This document shows positions 44,716 to 53,937 of a stretch of DNA of 64,000 bases, in pieces. Positions within the stretch are counted from its first letter, which is position 1; each line of letters opens with the position of its first letter. This DNA comes from an uncultured Lachnospiraceae bacterium (lineage in GTDB: Bacteria > Bacillota > Clostridia > Lachnospirales > Lachnospiraceae): assembly GCA_910586125.1 (NCBI GenBank), contig CAJUHP010000001.1:124001-188000 (forward strand), written 5' to 3'. The position numbers and the translations under genes are program-made. Under the pieces are notes generated by a model, which saw nothing but the letters and a program-made list of their open reading frames with translations, was not told the DNA's origin and searched no databases.

Positions 44716-45228
44716 TCACACTTCTTCCTCTCTCTTCTCAAAAAGATAGGAAATTACCTGACCGCGCTCCATTCCCAGCACAACGGCAAACTCGTCGCAC
44801 AACAGTTTCTCCGCTTCCTGAAGAAGCCGTTCATCCGTCTGGTGAAGCCGCCGTCCCATGGCCTTCACCTGCTTTCTGTGAAGGTAAAGCGCTTTTGCCA
44901 TAACAAGCAGCTCCCGGCGGTTTCCGCTTTTGAGCGTATTTTTGTATCTCTCCTGGCGGGCTTTCTCATCCGCAATCCACGGCGCTTCCTCCTCCGGCAT
45001 GGAACGCACCAATTCCGTTAGCTGTTCGGGCGACAGCAGCGGGCGGATCTTTGCCTGCGAAGCGGCGTTGTCCACCGGCACATACAGCGTCGTCCGGCCG
45101 TCCCTCACCGGCGTCAAAACATAATATTCTCTCTCTTCCTGCGATTCTCCAAACCGGCGCCAAACCGTCTTCGTCACCGTACAGGCCCCGGCACCGCCGT
45201 ACAAAACCTTTTCTCCAACCTTCAGCAT
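44716..45228 (-). CDS. CarD-family transcriptional regulator
   Basis: A 170-residue protein with the N-terminal CarD/TRCF RNA polymerase-interacting domain (FKVGEKVLY-like start: LKVGEKVLYGGAGACTV, then YYVLTP, YVPVDN) and a C-terminal helical domain. CarD proteins bind the RNA polymerase beta subunit and stabilise open complexes. The start is the ATG 45226-45228 with AAAGGAGAAG upstream; the longer frame adds 16 residues. A terminator isolates it from the van genes. Confidence 0.88.
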   Translation of the reverse strand: MLKVGEKVLYGGAGACTVTKTVWRRFGESQEEREYYVLTPVRDGRTTLYVPVDNAASQAKIRPLLSPEQLTELVRSMPEEEAPWIADEKARQERYKNTLKSGNRRELLVMAKALYLHRKQVKAMGRRLHQTDERLLQEAEKLLCDEFAVVLGMERGQVISYLFEKREEEV

Positions 45229-45404
45229 ACGCTTCTCCTTTCTGTGAATAGTATTGCCTGAATTTACCGTTTTCAACGATCCCGGCCCTTTTTTTTGGCA
45301 AAGCCGGCCGGGTGGGGAAACTCCTATAAGAGTATACCATTTTAGGGCGCTGAAATGTCACAGGTATTTTTCCAGGAAAGGTCCCGTATATTATTTGTGC
45401 ATCT

Positions 45405-46166
45405 TTACTGATAGCGTTTGACCGAAACTTTGAAGCGGCCCTTTTTTGTCTCGCTGACAACGCCGTCATAGACAAAGCGGCCGTATCCCCGCAGGGTCAC
45501 AATATCGCCGGCCTTTGGCTGCATGCTGCTGTTTTCACAGAGACGGCCGTTGACAAAGACGCGGCTGCTTTTTACCGCTTCCGCGCTCTGACTGCGTGAC
45601 AGATTCCAGACTGCGCACAGAAGCACATCCAGGCGCTCAGAAGCCGCAGCCAAAACCTGCTCTTTTAAGCAGGGCAGCGCATCGGCCGGCGCTTTTTGTA
45701 CGGGCCGGACCTCCACTGCCGTGTGCTTCACGCGGGATAAATTCTCGCAGATAAACGACGCCATGCCGTCCTGGCAGTATATATAGGCCGAATGCCCCGC
45801 CGGCAGGATATCGCCCAGCACCGACCGCTCCACTCCCAGATGGACAAGCGCCCCCAGATAATCCCGATGCGTCAGCGCCTCCGCAAATTTCGGCGCCGTC
45901 TGCCGGATGCAGAGACACGAGATGGGAAACGGCTCCTCGTATCCGATCTCCAGCGGATTGCCAAAACGCGCCATACGGCGCTCGCAGAAGTCCTCCCCGC
46001 CGTACAGCGTGTAGGATGAGGGCGAAAACTGTGACGCCGCCTGATAAAACAATGCCTGCTCTCCCAGGCCCAGAAAGCCGGTGAACAGGTATCGGTTCTG
46101 CTGGCTTGCTCTTCTGGCCAGCTCTGCAAAACGGTTTTTCAGGAGATTGTCTTCTTCTGACTGCAT
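45405..46166 (-). CDS. ylmH: S4-domain RNA-binding protein YlmH
   Basis: A 253-residue YlmH-type protein. The C-terminal S4 domain reads SRVFVNGRLCEN and GDIVTLRGYGRF, ending with a basic strand. The N-terminal part is a conserved alpha/beta domain. YlmH is linked to translation and cell division in Firmicutes. It is followed on the same strand by CarD-like gene after a 176-bp gap that contains only a short GC-rich palindrome (CCGGC/GCCGG at about 45287-45310). Confidence 0.9.
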   Translation of the reverse strand: MQSEEDNLLKNRFAELARRASQQNRYLFTGFLGLGEQALFYQAASQFSPSSYTLYGGEDFCERRMARFGNPLEIGYEEPFPISCLCIRQTAPKFAEALTHRDYLGALVHLGVERSVLGDILPAGHSAYIYCQDGMASFICENLSRVKHTAVEVRPVQKAPADALPCLKEQVLAAASERLDVLLCAVWNLSRSQSAEAVKSSRVFVNGRLCENSSMQPKAGDIVTLRGYGRFVYDGVVSETKKGRFKVSVKRYQ

Positions 46167-46219
46167 ACATACTCCTTTTTTGATCGCTTCATCCGGATAA
46201 AACCGGGGAAAGAGAGTTC

Positions 46220-47602
46220 TTACCCTCTCTCTTCCACCGGCACAAAATCCGTGTGCGTTCCCACATATTTATAAGCGGGCCGGATGATTTTCCCGGCTCC
46301 GATCAGTTCCTCCAGCCGGTGAGCGCTCCACCCCGGCATGCGGGCGATGGCAAACATCGGCGTGAACAGTTCCTGGGGAATTCCCAGCATAGAATACACA
46401 AAACCGCTGTAAAAGTCCACGTTGGCGCAGACGTTTTTAAACAGCTTGCGGTGTTCCATAATCAGGCCGCCAGCCAGCTTTTCGGTCCGCTCATAGAGCG
46501 CAAACTCGTTTTCTCTGCCCTTTTCCTCCGCCAGCGCTCTGGCAAAACGTTTCAGAATCACCTGTCTGGGATCGGAAAGGGTATAAACCGCATGACCCAT
46601 ACCGTAAATCAGGCCCGTACGGTCAAACGCTTCTTTATTCAGTATCTTTTTCAGATAGCCCGCCACCGCTTCCTCGTCCGTCCAGTCCGGCACATGGGCC
46701 TTGATATCGGCAAACATATTTTCCACCTTCAGATTGGCGCCGCCGTGGCGGGGGCCTTTCAGAGAACCGATGGAGGCCGCCACGGAGGAATAGGTATCCG
46801 TTCCGGAGGATGTCACCACACGGGTCGTAAAGGTAGAATTATTGCCTCCGCCGTGCTCTGCGTGCAGAATCAAAGCGATGTCCAGCACCTTCGCCTCCAG
46901 TTGCGTGTACTGTCCATCCGGCCGCAGCATCAGCAGAATGTTCTCCGCCAGAGACAGACCCTTTTTCGGATTGCGGATCAGAAGGGTGTCATCCCTGCGG
47001 AAATGCCGGTAGGAGTGATAGGAATAGACAGTCAAAAGCGGCAGCTTTGCAATCAGCTCCAGACACTGGCGCAGCACGTTGCCGGGAGAAATATCCTCCG
47101 GCGCAGGGTCATAGGTATACAGCGACAAAACACAGCGCTGCAGAGCGTTCATAATATTCTCACAGGACGCTTTCATCACCACGTCGCGGACAAAACGGCC
47201 GCTGAGTTCCTGCATCTCTCCCATAACGACCAGAAACTGCCCCAGCTCCCCCGGATTTGGCAGACGCCCAAACAAAAGCAGATAGATCGTCTCCTCAAAC
47301 CCGAACTTCCGCCCTTCCTGCCCCGCCACCAGATCGGCAACCGGGATGCCCTGATAGTACAGAGAACCTTCCGCCGGAATCCGGCGCCCGCCAATCAGCT
47401 CATAGCCGTTTACGTCAGAGACCTCCGTCAGCCCGGTCAGAACGCCCTTGCCGGCAGAATCCCGCAGTCCCCGCTTTACATCATATTCCACATACAAATT
47501 CGGATCGATCCGGTGATTTTTTAACAGCGCGGCCACCAGCGCTTCCATATCCGGTTTCAGATCTCCCAGATCCTCCAAGCTCATTTTTTCTGTTTCTGAC
47601 AA
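46220..47602 (-). CDS. Citrate/2-methylcitrate synthase (Si-type)
   Basis: A 460-residue citrate synthase-family protein. Active-site motifs are LHAEHGGGNNSTF, GPRHGGAN, the GMGHAVYTLSDPR His region and PGWSAHRLEE near the C-terminus, with an Asp in VDFYSGFVY. It condenses oxaloacetate, or an acyl analogue, with an acyl-CoA. No aconitase or isocitrate dehydrogenase is nearby. The frame begins with TTG at 47600-47602 with GGGAGG upstream; an ATG six codons later is an alternative. Confidence 0.93.
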   Translation of the reverse strand: MSETEKMSLEDLGDLKPDMEALVAALLKNHRIDPNLYVEYDVKRGLRDSAGKGVLTGLTEVSDVNGYELIGGRRIPAEGSLYYQGIPVADLVAGQEGRKFGFEETIYLLLFGRLPNPGELGQFLVVMGEMQELSGRFVRDVVMKASCENIMNALQRCVLSLYTYDPAPEDISPGNVLRQCLELIAKLPLLTVYSYHSYRHFRRDDTLLIRNPKKGLSLAENILLMLRPDGQYTQLEAKVLDIALILHAEHGGGNNSTFTTRVVTSSGTDTYSSVAASIGSLKGPRHGGANLKVENMFADIKAHVPDWTDEEAVAGYLKKILNKEAFDRTGLIYGMGHAVYTLSDPRQVILKRFARALAEEKGRENEFALYERTEKLAGGLIMEHRKLFKNVCANVDFYSGFVYSMLGIPQELFTPMFAIARMPGWSAHRLEELIGAGKIIRPAYKYVGTHTDFVPVEERG

Positions 47603-47627
47603 CTTCTGCCTCCCAACCGGATCTCTG

Positions 47628-49094
47628 TCATACTCTTCCGGTATTTTGAATGGTTTTCTTCAGGAAATCCTTCTGCTTTTTCAGGCGGTTGTAATCCACC
47701 AGACGCCACTTCCAGTTTGGATCTCCCACGGTCCCGGGCCGGTTGATCCGACCTTCTTCCCCCAATCCCATCAGATCGCTGATCGGAATGATCGCCAGCT
47801 CGGAATTGCGTTCCATCGCGTAGACGATAAACGCATGGACAATATGGCGGGTATCCACTCCCGCTTTGCGCAGAAATTTACGGCCTTTCTCCTGATCCTC
47901 AGCTGTCTTGGCCTCAAACCACTGCTTCAGCGTCTCGTTGTCGTGCGTTCCCGTATAGACCACGCTTCTGTGCTCTAAAACAGGGGAGCCCCATTCCGGA
48001 TCAAATGTAAACTGTACGACGTCCATGCCCGGCAGCGCATAGTGATCGCGCAGCGTATGTACCTCCGGGCGCAGCTCGCCCAGATCCTCCGCCACGATGT
48101 TGAGATCCGGGTGCTTCTGAAACAGCGCGTCAAACAGCGCATAGCCCGGCGCCTCCACCCATTCCCCTTCCACGGCGGTGGGACACTCAGCCGGAATCTT
48201 CCAGAAAGTGTCAAACGCACGGAAATGATCGATCCGGACAATGTCAAACAGGCGGGCCGTATATGTGATCCGGTCGATCCAAAAACGGAATTTGTCCTTC
48301 TCCAGCTTCTCCCAATTGTAAATCGGATTCCCCCACCGCTGTCCGGTGGCGCTGAAATAATCCGGCGGCACCCCGGCTACAAAGGTCGGCTGTCCGTCTG
48401 CCCCCAGCAAAAAGTCCTCCCGGCTCCTCCAAACGTCCAGGGAATCCAGGCCTACATAGAAGGGAATGTCTCCCATGATTTCGATGCCTTTTCGGTTCGC
48501 ATACGCCTTCAGCGTCATCCACTGCCGGTAAAACGTGTACTGGATAAACATTTCATAGGCGATATCCTTCGCCCACACGCTCTCGTCAAAACCGGAGCCG
48601 GCCGGCCATTCCCTCTGCTCCTTGGGCCATTCCAGCCAGGTTTTCATCCCGTTTTTCTTCTTGAACGTCAAAAACACGGCGTAGGGATACACCCAATCCA
48701 TCGCAATAAATTTCTCATACCCCGCATCCGGAACAAAATACTGAAAGGCATCGCGCAGTACCTCCCCCTTGACCTTCCGCACTTCCTCATAGTCAACCGA
48801 TTTTGCCCTGGACAGAGCGCGAAGCGGTCTTTTCTTTAACAGGCCCTGATGATGCAGATCATCCAGATCAATATACAGTTCATCGCCGGCCATGGAGGAA
48901 TAGGGCTGATAGGGCGAATTGCCGTAGCCCAGAGGATTCAGCGGCAGAATCTGCCAGACCTTTACCCCGCACTCCGCAAGAAAATCTATGAATTCAAAAC
49001 TGTATTTTCCAAAATCTCCGATTCCATAAGGCGACGGCAGAGACGCCACCGGCATTAAGATCCCCGCTTTTTTCTTTCTCGTTCCCTCTTCCAT
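47628..49094 (-). CDS. malQ: 4-alpha-glucanotransferase (GH77)
   Basis: A 488-residue MalQ. Signatures are SLPSPYGIGDFG, QILPLNPLGYGNSPYQP, DIVRIDHFRAFD (catalytic Asp), NIVAEDLG (catalytic Glu) and VYTGTHDNETL. It rearranges malto-oligosaccharides or glycogen. Start is the ATG 49092-49094 behind AAGGGGG; eight further codons upstream are an open frame. It follows the SleB-like gene by 13 bp. Confidence 0.95.
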   Translation of the reverse strand: MEEGTRKKKAGILMPVASLPSPYGIGDFGKYSFEFIDFLAECGVKVWQILPLNPLGYGNSPYQPYSSMAGDELYIDLDDLHHQGLLKKRPLRALSRAKSVDYEEVRKVKGEVLRDAFQYFVPDAGYEKFIAMDWVYPYAVFLTFKKKNGMKTWLEWPKEQREWPAGSGFDESVWAKDIAYEMFIQYTFYRQWMTLKAYANRKGIEIMGDIPFYVGLDSLDVWRSREDFLLGADGQPTFVAGVPPDYFSATGQRWGNPIYNWEKLEKDKFRFWIDRITYTARLFDIVRIDHFRAFDTFWKIPAECPTAVEGEWVEAPGYALFDALFQKHPDLNIVAEDLGELRPEVHTLRDHYALPGMDVVQFTFDPEWGSPVLEHRSVVYTGTHDNETLKQWFEAKTAEDQEKGRKFLRKAGVDTRHIVHAFIVYAMERNSELAIIPISDLMGLGEEGRINRPGTVGDPNWKWRLVDYNRLKKQKDFLKKTIQNTGRV

Positions 49095-49107
49095 CTCTTT
49101 TTCCCCC

Positions 49108-50733
49108 TTAATAAGCAACCCATCTGTGATAGAATACGTGGCCTCCGATAATATAATACGGAACGCCGTTCGCCTCCAGATTCTCCACCAACTGCGGTAC
49201 CGGTTTATGCGTGCGGAAGAACAGACTCTCTCCGACGTTGCTGGCGCCGGTCAGCACCTCCGCCGCTGCCTGCCGGCAGGCGTCCGTAACCTTGCCCTTG
49301 ACATCCGGGTCCGCCTCCATCGCCAGAATCGTCGCCAGACGGCCGCTCCCCACCGGCGAGAACTGGTTTGTCTGGTACACTACCGCGCTGATGGAATTCG
49401 GGAATTTATTACTCCTCACCCGGTTCATAATCACATAGCCGACCGCCAGCTTGCCCTCATAGCTTTCTCCGCCCGCCTCGCAGTAAATAATCGCCGCTAA
49501 AAGCGTGAGGTCATCGCTGTTTGTATCCACCACAATGCTGCTGTCAATTCCCGAATCTCCCTCCGAGATCGAACCGCCGGTATCGTTGGCCGCCTGCTCG
49601 GCCTTCCTGCGTTCTTCCTCCTCCTCCAGCCGCTTTTTCTTTGCCAGCAGCTCGTCATAATATTTCTTCTTCGCCGCGATCCGGTCCTCATAGCTGTGAA
49701 TCGTGTCCGAGGAAGACACGAGCTGATTCACATACTCCTGCAGCTCGCCGGCCGACGCCGCCTGCTGATTGGCTACGCTGCTCTGCTCCCGCTTTAACTT
49801 TGCCCGCAGATTATCCAGTTCTTTTTTCTGGTTTTGAAGCGCGGCATTTTCCTGTTCCAGCGTCTGCTGCTCCTTCTTGAGCGTCTCCTGCTGCTGCGCC
49901 AGTTCCTTTCTGTGCGCCTCCAATGTTTTCTTTTCCGTGATCAGCCTGGCCTCGTCCTCCTCAAGCGCTGCCTTTTTGGCGTCCAACGCCGCCTTTGTCT
50001 CCTGAAAACGCTCCCGCATCCGCTGGTCGTACTCCAGCATCGCCTCTATGTACTCCGCCTGGTTCAAAAAGGAAGTCAGATTCTCGGCTTCCAGCAGCAG
50101 TTCCAGATACTGGGCGGAAGCCGAGTTCTCATACATAAACTGAATCCGCAGCTTCATGGCCTCATACTGTTCATCCAGATCGGCCTGCGTCTCTTCGATC
50201 TCGGCCTGCGTCTTTGCGATGGAAGCCTCGATGGCCGTGATCTCCGCCTCTTTTGCCGTGATCTCCGCCTCCTTGGCTGCGATCTCCGCCTCCTTGGCCT
50301 CGATATCCGCCTTCTTGGCCGCGATATCCGCTTCCTTGGCCGCAATAGCCTTCTCCTGCGCCGTGATATCTTTCTCCACCTTGGAGATCCGGGAAGACAG
50401 GTTCTGATACTGTCCATTTAGCATATCCAAATAGTCTTCCAGCTCCGACTTATTCTGCTGCAGATTGTCGTGATTTTCTCTCTCCTGATCCAGATCATTC
50501 TCCAGATCTCCAATCTCATCGTCCACACGGTCGATCTCGTCAATCACGTCGTTTAATCCGCTGTCCGTCGATTCTGCGGGCGCAGCCGAAACCTGCCCCT
50601 CGCCGCCGCTCTCCTGGCCTCCCGCTTCCGTGGCCTTCGCATACAGAATGTTTCCAGCGGACAGCGACAGGCATAATGCCAGCGCCGGTATGGTACAGCG
50701 GAGCCGTTTTATAGGGTTTTTGTATTTTCTCAT
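49108..50733 (-). CDS. Secreted coiled-coil cell wall hydrolase (SleB domain)
   Basis: A 541-residue secreted protein. A signal peptide (about residues 10-35, ending near ILYAKA) is followed by a long coiled coil (about 55-390) with several heptad blocks. A Ser/Gly/Asp spacer then leads to a hydrolase_2 (SleB) domain at about 420-541. The catalytic Glu is in YCEAGGES, and YVIMNRV and TNQFSPV are the family motifs. The coiled coil resembles PcsB/CwlO regulators that hold hydrolases inactive. Role could be septal or spore-cortex peptidoglycan cleavage. Start ATG 50731-50733, CAGGAGAG upstream. Confidence 0.85.
   Translation of the reverse strand: MRKYKNPIKRLRCTIPALALCLSLSAGNILYAKATEAGGQESGGEGQVSAAPAESTDSGLNDVIDEIDRVDDEIGDLENDLDQERENHDNLQQNKSELEDYLDMLNGQYQNLSSRISKVEKDITAQEKAIAAKEADIAAKKADIEAKEAEIAAKEAEITAKEAEITAIEASIAKTQAEIEETQADLDEQYEAMKLRIQFMYENSASAQYLELLLEAENLTSFLNQAEYIEAMLEYDQRMRERFQETKAALDAKKAALEEDEARLITEKKTLEAHRKELAQQQETLKKEQQTLEQENAALQNQKKELDNLRAKLKREQSSVANQQAASAGELQEYVNQLVSSSDTIHSYEDRIAAKKKYYDELLAKKKRLEEEEERRKAEQAANDTGGSISEGDSGIDSSIVVDTNSDDLTLLAAIIYCEAGGESYEGKLAVGYVIMNRVRSNKFPNSISAVVYQTNQFSPVGSGRLATILAMEADPDVKGKVTDACRQAAAEVLTGASNVGESLFFRTHKPVPQLVENLEANGVPYYIIGGHVFYHRWVAY
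50216..50362. repeat. 21-bp tandem repeats encoding heptads of the SleB-like protein
   Basis: About seven 21-bp units, each like GCGATCTCCGCCTCCTTGGCC, encode the heptad AKEAEIA on the minus strand. They are near-identical, indicating recent expansion inside the coiled coil. Confidence 0.85.
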
Positions 50734-50880
50734 AAGCTCTCCTGTGTGTCGGAAGGAAGATATCTTCTTCCGGTTTTGCCGGTCCCTTCCTGCCACAGAC
50801 ATTATAGCATATACCTGGGAAAAATGTAAAGGGCAGGGAAATGCTCTGGGAACGCTATTTTCTGCTTTTTTGGTATCTTT

Positions 50881-51471
50881 TCAAACAGTGGATTCTGCAA
50901 AGCATCCTTCCTCAAAAGGATATTCCGATTCGTTTTCCCGGACAAGGGCGTACTCCATCTGACAATCGTACGGTTCGGCCTCCACATGCGATCTCTGATA
51001 CTCGCTGGCCTCCACACACCCCATCGCCCGGTAAAAAGCCTGGCTTTCCACGGCAGAATGTGCGGAGATATACAATTTTTTCGCTCCCTTCTCCCTGGCC
51101 CACCGGCCGGCTTTTAGAAACAGCGCTTTTCCGATCCCCCTTCTTCTCCTGTCCTCGGAGATATGGATCGAGGTGAGATCCAAATACTGGTTTTCTCCGC
51201 CGAATCGTTTTGATTCCACCGATACAAATCCTTTCAGCATGCCATCCTCAAACGCTCCATATACAAAGCCTCCGGTTTTCACCGTGTTTTTCAGACAGCA
51301 AATCAACGTCTTATAGTCTTCTTCAGACCAGTCGTCAATGAACGGATCGTCTTTTTCGATCCACTTGTCCCCTTCCCGCCGCAAGCATTTTCCCACGACC
51401 TGGCGGCGGATAAAATGACGAAACAGTTCCCGGCTAATCTCCTCTTCTTTCAGCGTTCGATATGAAATCAT
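50881..51471 (-). CDS. GNAT family N-acetyltransferase
   Basis: A 196-residue acetyltransferase with the acetyl-CoA motif RRRGIGKALFLKAG and the downstream SQAFYRAMGC. The start is the ATG 51469-51471, which makes a 4-nt ATGA overlap with the preceding lipoprotein gene. Substrate unknown; co-transcription with the TetR and beta-helix genes is likely. Confidence 0.88.
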   Translation of the reverse strand: MISYRTLKEEEISRELFRHFIRRQVVGKCLRREGDKWIEKDDPFIDDWSEEDYKTLICCLKNTVKTGGFVYGAFEDGMLKGFVSVESKRFGGENQYLDLTSIHISEDRRRRGIGKALFLKAGRWAREKGAKKLYISAHSAVESQAFYRAMGCVEASEYQRSHVEAEPYDCQMEYALVRENESEYPFEEGCFAESTV

Positions 51472-53048
51472 GGCGCATTCTCCCCTTTTGCAGTTTGTTT
51501 TATTTTTTGTGCGAAGCACGGTTTCATAAAAAGTACAGGCGCTGCACTTCCCGTTATCAAGTCCGCCAGCACAGCCCTTTCCATCTCCGTTCCGTCCACG
51601 GATAACGTATAGGTTCCCCCCGGTGTGAGATCCGCGCAGCTCACCACGACAGACTGGTATTCCTTAGACGGCCGGTAACGAAGAAGAACTTCCCCCGCGC
51701 CGTCCGCCACCGTAACTTCACTGCCGCCTTTCTGTACCGACTGCAGATTCACCATCCAGGCACATTGATTTACTGCCTCGGTAAAATTGCAGGCCATATC
51801 CGCGCTGCCCGCTGCCACAACAATCCCTCCGCGAATCACGGCGCTGCCTGCGTAATCCAGAGCGCCGTTAGCTCCGTCCACAGGACCGTCCACATAAATC
51901 TCCCCTCCGGTGACGGTGAGAGAGCCGTTGGAATCGATCCCGTCTCCGGCCGCCTCGATCCGCAGAACGCCCCCCGTGATCTCAATTCCAATCCCGCTGT
52001 CCGCGGCCGGATTATCCCGCCCGCTGCCATCGCTGGCATTGATGCCGTCATCAGACGCGGCAATCTCGATCTCGCCGCCATCTATTTGAATCCATTTTGC
52101 CTCCAATCCTTCCAGGCATTTCTCGACATAAATCTGTCCGCCTGAGACGGTCAGACTGGCGTCGGCATGGATCCCCTTGGCTTCGCTCTCCAAAACCAAG
52201 CTGCCTCCGGACAGCTTGGCGCTGCCGTTGGCATGCACACAGTCGTCCACGCTCACTACCATTATACTTCCCCCGGCTATCCGAATATCCGTCTCGGCGC
52301 TAAACCCTTTCTCCCCGGCTGCCAGTTGCAGGCTGCCTCCCTCAACGGCGATCACCCCCCTGCCGCTCTTGTGCGTCTGGTCGGACTGAACCGCGTCGCC
52401 GTCCGCCGTGACAGCAATCTCCCCCGCGCGGATCGTAACGCTGTCCTTCCCCCTCAGCCCGTTATTGACTGCCGTGACCGTCAGACTTCCCCCATCAATG
52501 ACCAGATTATCCTTTGTACTGATTCCGTTGCGGCAGCGTCCCTCAACTGTCAGACTTCCTCCCCCGTTCACGGTCAGATCACAGACGGACCAGACGGCCG
52601 CTTTCGCACTGTCCGCCTCATCCTTTGGCCTCTCGGTGTCTGCCAGCCGGTTTTCACTTCCTTCTGCCAGAGTCAAAAATACTTCGCCCGCCTCCCTGAC
52701 ATACAAAGCCGGGCCTGACGCACAGACAACGTCCACCCCGTCCAAAATAATGTGAACAACTGCCTCGCCGTCCCCGGAGTCTGCCAAATCCACAATAATC
52801 TGGCCTTCGCTTAACGTCCCGCTTAGACGGTAAGTTCCGGACCGGCTGATGGTAATCGCCCCATTTTGGGCTGTAATTCCGTCTCCTTCCACATGGATTT
52901 GCTTCTCTGTCTCTGAGCCATACTGCCCGGTTTCCGCCTGATTTTCGCCGGATCCGCAGCCGGCAAACAGCAGAGAAACTGCCATCGTCAGTCCCCATAC
53001 CGCCGCTTTCCAGCCCTTTCTGCTCTCTGCTCTTCGCTTTCCCGTCAC
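51468..53048 (-). CDS. Carbohydrate-binding-type beta-helix lipoprotein
   Basis: A 526-residue lipoprotein with a lipobox LLFAGC (Cys31). The mature part consists of many rungs with the pattern GGSLxx..AxGDGI, typical of the DUF4353-like carbohydrate-binding right-handed beta-helix. GTG start (53046-53048) follows GGAGG by 4 nt, 9 nt after the TetR stop. It is probably a surface protein; its ligand is unknown. Confidence 0.78.
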   Translation of the reverse strand: MTGKRRAESRKGWKAAVWGLTMAVSLLFAGCGSGENQAETGQYGSETEKQIHVEGDGITAQNGAITISRSGTYRLSGTLSEGQIIVDLADSGDGEAVVHIILDGVDVVCASGPALYVREAGEVFLTLAEGSENRLADTERPKDEADSAKAAVWSVCDLTVNGGGSLTVEGRCRNGISTKDNLVIDGGSLTVTAVNNGLRGKDSVTIRAGEIAVTADGDAVQSDQTHKSGRGVIAVEGGSLQLAAGEKGFSAETDIRIAGGSIMVVSVDDCVHANGSAKLSGGSLVLESEAKGIHADASLTVSGGQIYVEKCLEGLEAKWIQIDGGEIEIAASDDGINASDGSGRDNPAADSGIGIEITGGVLRIEAAGDGIDSNGSLTVTGGEIYVDGPVDGANGALDYAGSAVIRGGIVVAAGSADMACNFTEAVNQCAWMVNLQSVQKGGSEVTVADGAGEVLLRYRPSKEYQSVVVSCADLTPGGTYTLSVDGTEMERAVLADLITGSAAPVLFMKPCFAQKIKQTAKGENAP

Positions 53049-53057
53049 AATGCCTCC

Positions 53058-53669
53058 TTATTCTCGCCCGCCTGCTCCCGGCAAGCCGGCAGATTCATAG
53101 ATTACGGCAGTCAGATGCTCCGCCATAAAATCAAAGGTTTCAAGATGATTGCCGGGCAGGGTATCCTTATTTTTGATATTCATAATCAAAGAATAAATAA
53201 CCCCCATTGCCAGATCCGCGCTGACTTTTAATTTTAAATGCGGCTGGCCGGAAAAAAGCGCCTGGTTTCTGCGGTTAGAATCCATAACCCTTTTTGCCTG
53301 CTCTTCGGAAAGTTTGTTCATCAGAATCGTAAAATCCTGGCTGTCCGAATTGTACAAAAAATTGTTCTTATCATATTCTCGGTAAACCACTTTTAGCGCT
53401 TCTGCAACCCCCTGTTTGCCTTCGTATTCTTCCATCGCCTTCAAAGCGGCATCATATATTTGGGATTGAACCAAACACAGGACCTCACAAAAAAGGGCTT
53501 CTTTGGATTCAAAGAAAAGATAGAAGGCACCTTTGGAAATGCCAACTTGCTTACACAATTCGTCTACGCTTGTTTTCTTGTAGCCGTACTGTGTCCAGCT
53601 CCGCTTGCAGGCTTTTAGCAATTTTTTTTGGATGTTCTTTTTTTCTTGTTCCGAAAAGCTTCGCGCCAT
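53058..53669 (-). CDS. TetR family transcriptional regulator
   Basis: A 203-residue TetR protein. The N-terminal helix-turn-helix (TSVDELCKQVGISKGAFYLFFESKEALF) is canonical; the C-terminal ligand domain is diverse. It heads a minus-strand operon with the beta-helix lipoprotein and GNAT genes, and lies divergent from the MATE exporter, which it may regulate. The 268-bp gap holds the MATE promoter. Confidence 0.92.
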   Translation of the reverse strand: MARSFSEQEKKNIQKKLLKACKRSWTQYGYKKTSVDELCKQVGISKGAFYLFFESKEALFCEVLCLVQSQIYDAALKAMEEYEGKQGVAEALKVVYREYDKNNFLYNSDSQDFTILMNKLSEEQAKRVMDSNRRNQALFSGQPHLKLKVSADLAMGVIYSLIMNIKNKDTLPGNHLETFDFMAEHLTAVIYESAGLPGAGGRE

Positions 53670-53858
53670 ATCACTCTCTCTTTCTTGTGACTTAAAATAT
53701 ATTTCCGGTCATATATTACCACAATTATCGTTTTCTATCAAGTGACTTCTCGCCGCATCCTTTTGACAGCTTCTCCCCTGGAAACGGTTTTCTGTCTCTC
53801 TCCCTCTATGGACATCCCCGTCCGACGAAAATTTTTTCTGTTCATTCGATGCGTTTCA

Positions 53859-53867
53859 TGCTATACT
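53859..53867 (+). promoter_or_regulatory. Extended -10 promoter of the MATE gene
   Basis: TGCTATACT (TG 53859-53860, -10 53862-53867), about 70 bp before the MATE start; no good -35. Direct or inverted operator repeats for the TetR protein were not clearly seen. Confidence 0.45.
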
Positions 53868-53937
53868 AATATTGTACTGCATTCACGGAAAATGCAGGGC
53901 GATTCTGCCAAATCAACACAAGAGGAGATGACTCATT

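Noticed and set aside
45229..45404. Riboswitch or T-box in the gap before the CarD-like gene
   Set aside because: Only a short GC-rich palindrome is visible; no T-box or aptamer core was recognised.
46253..47524. 423-residue plus-strand frame opposite citrate synthase
   Set aside because: Shadow frame. The citrate synthase active-site motifs on the minus strand explain the sequence.
50216..50362. CRISPR-like or regulatory repeat array
   Set aside because: 21-bp units are contiguous, in frame and encode coiled-coil heptads.
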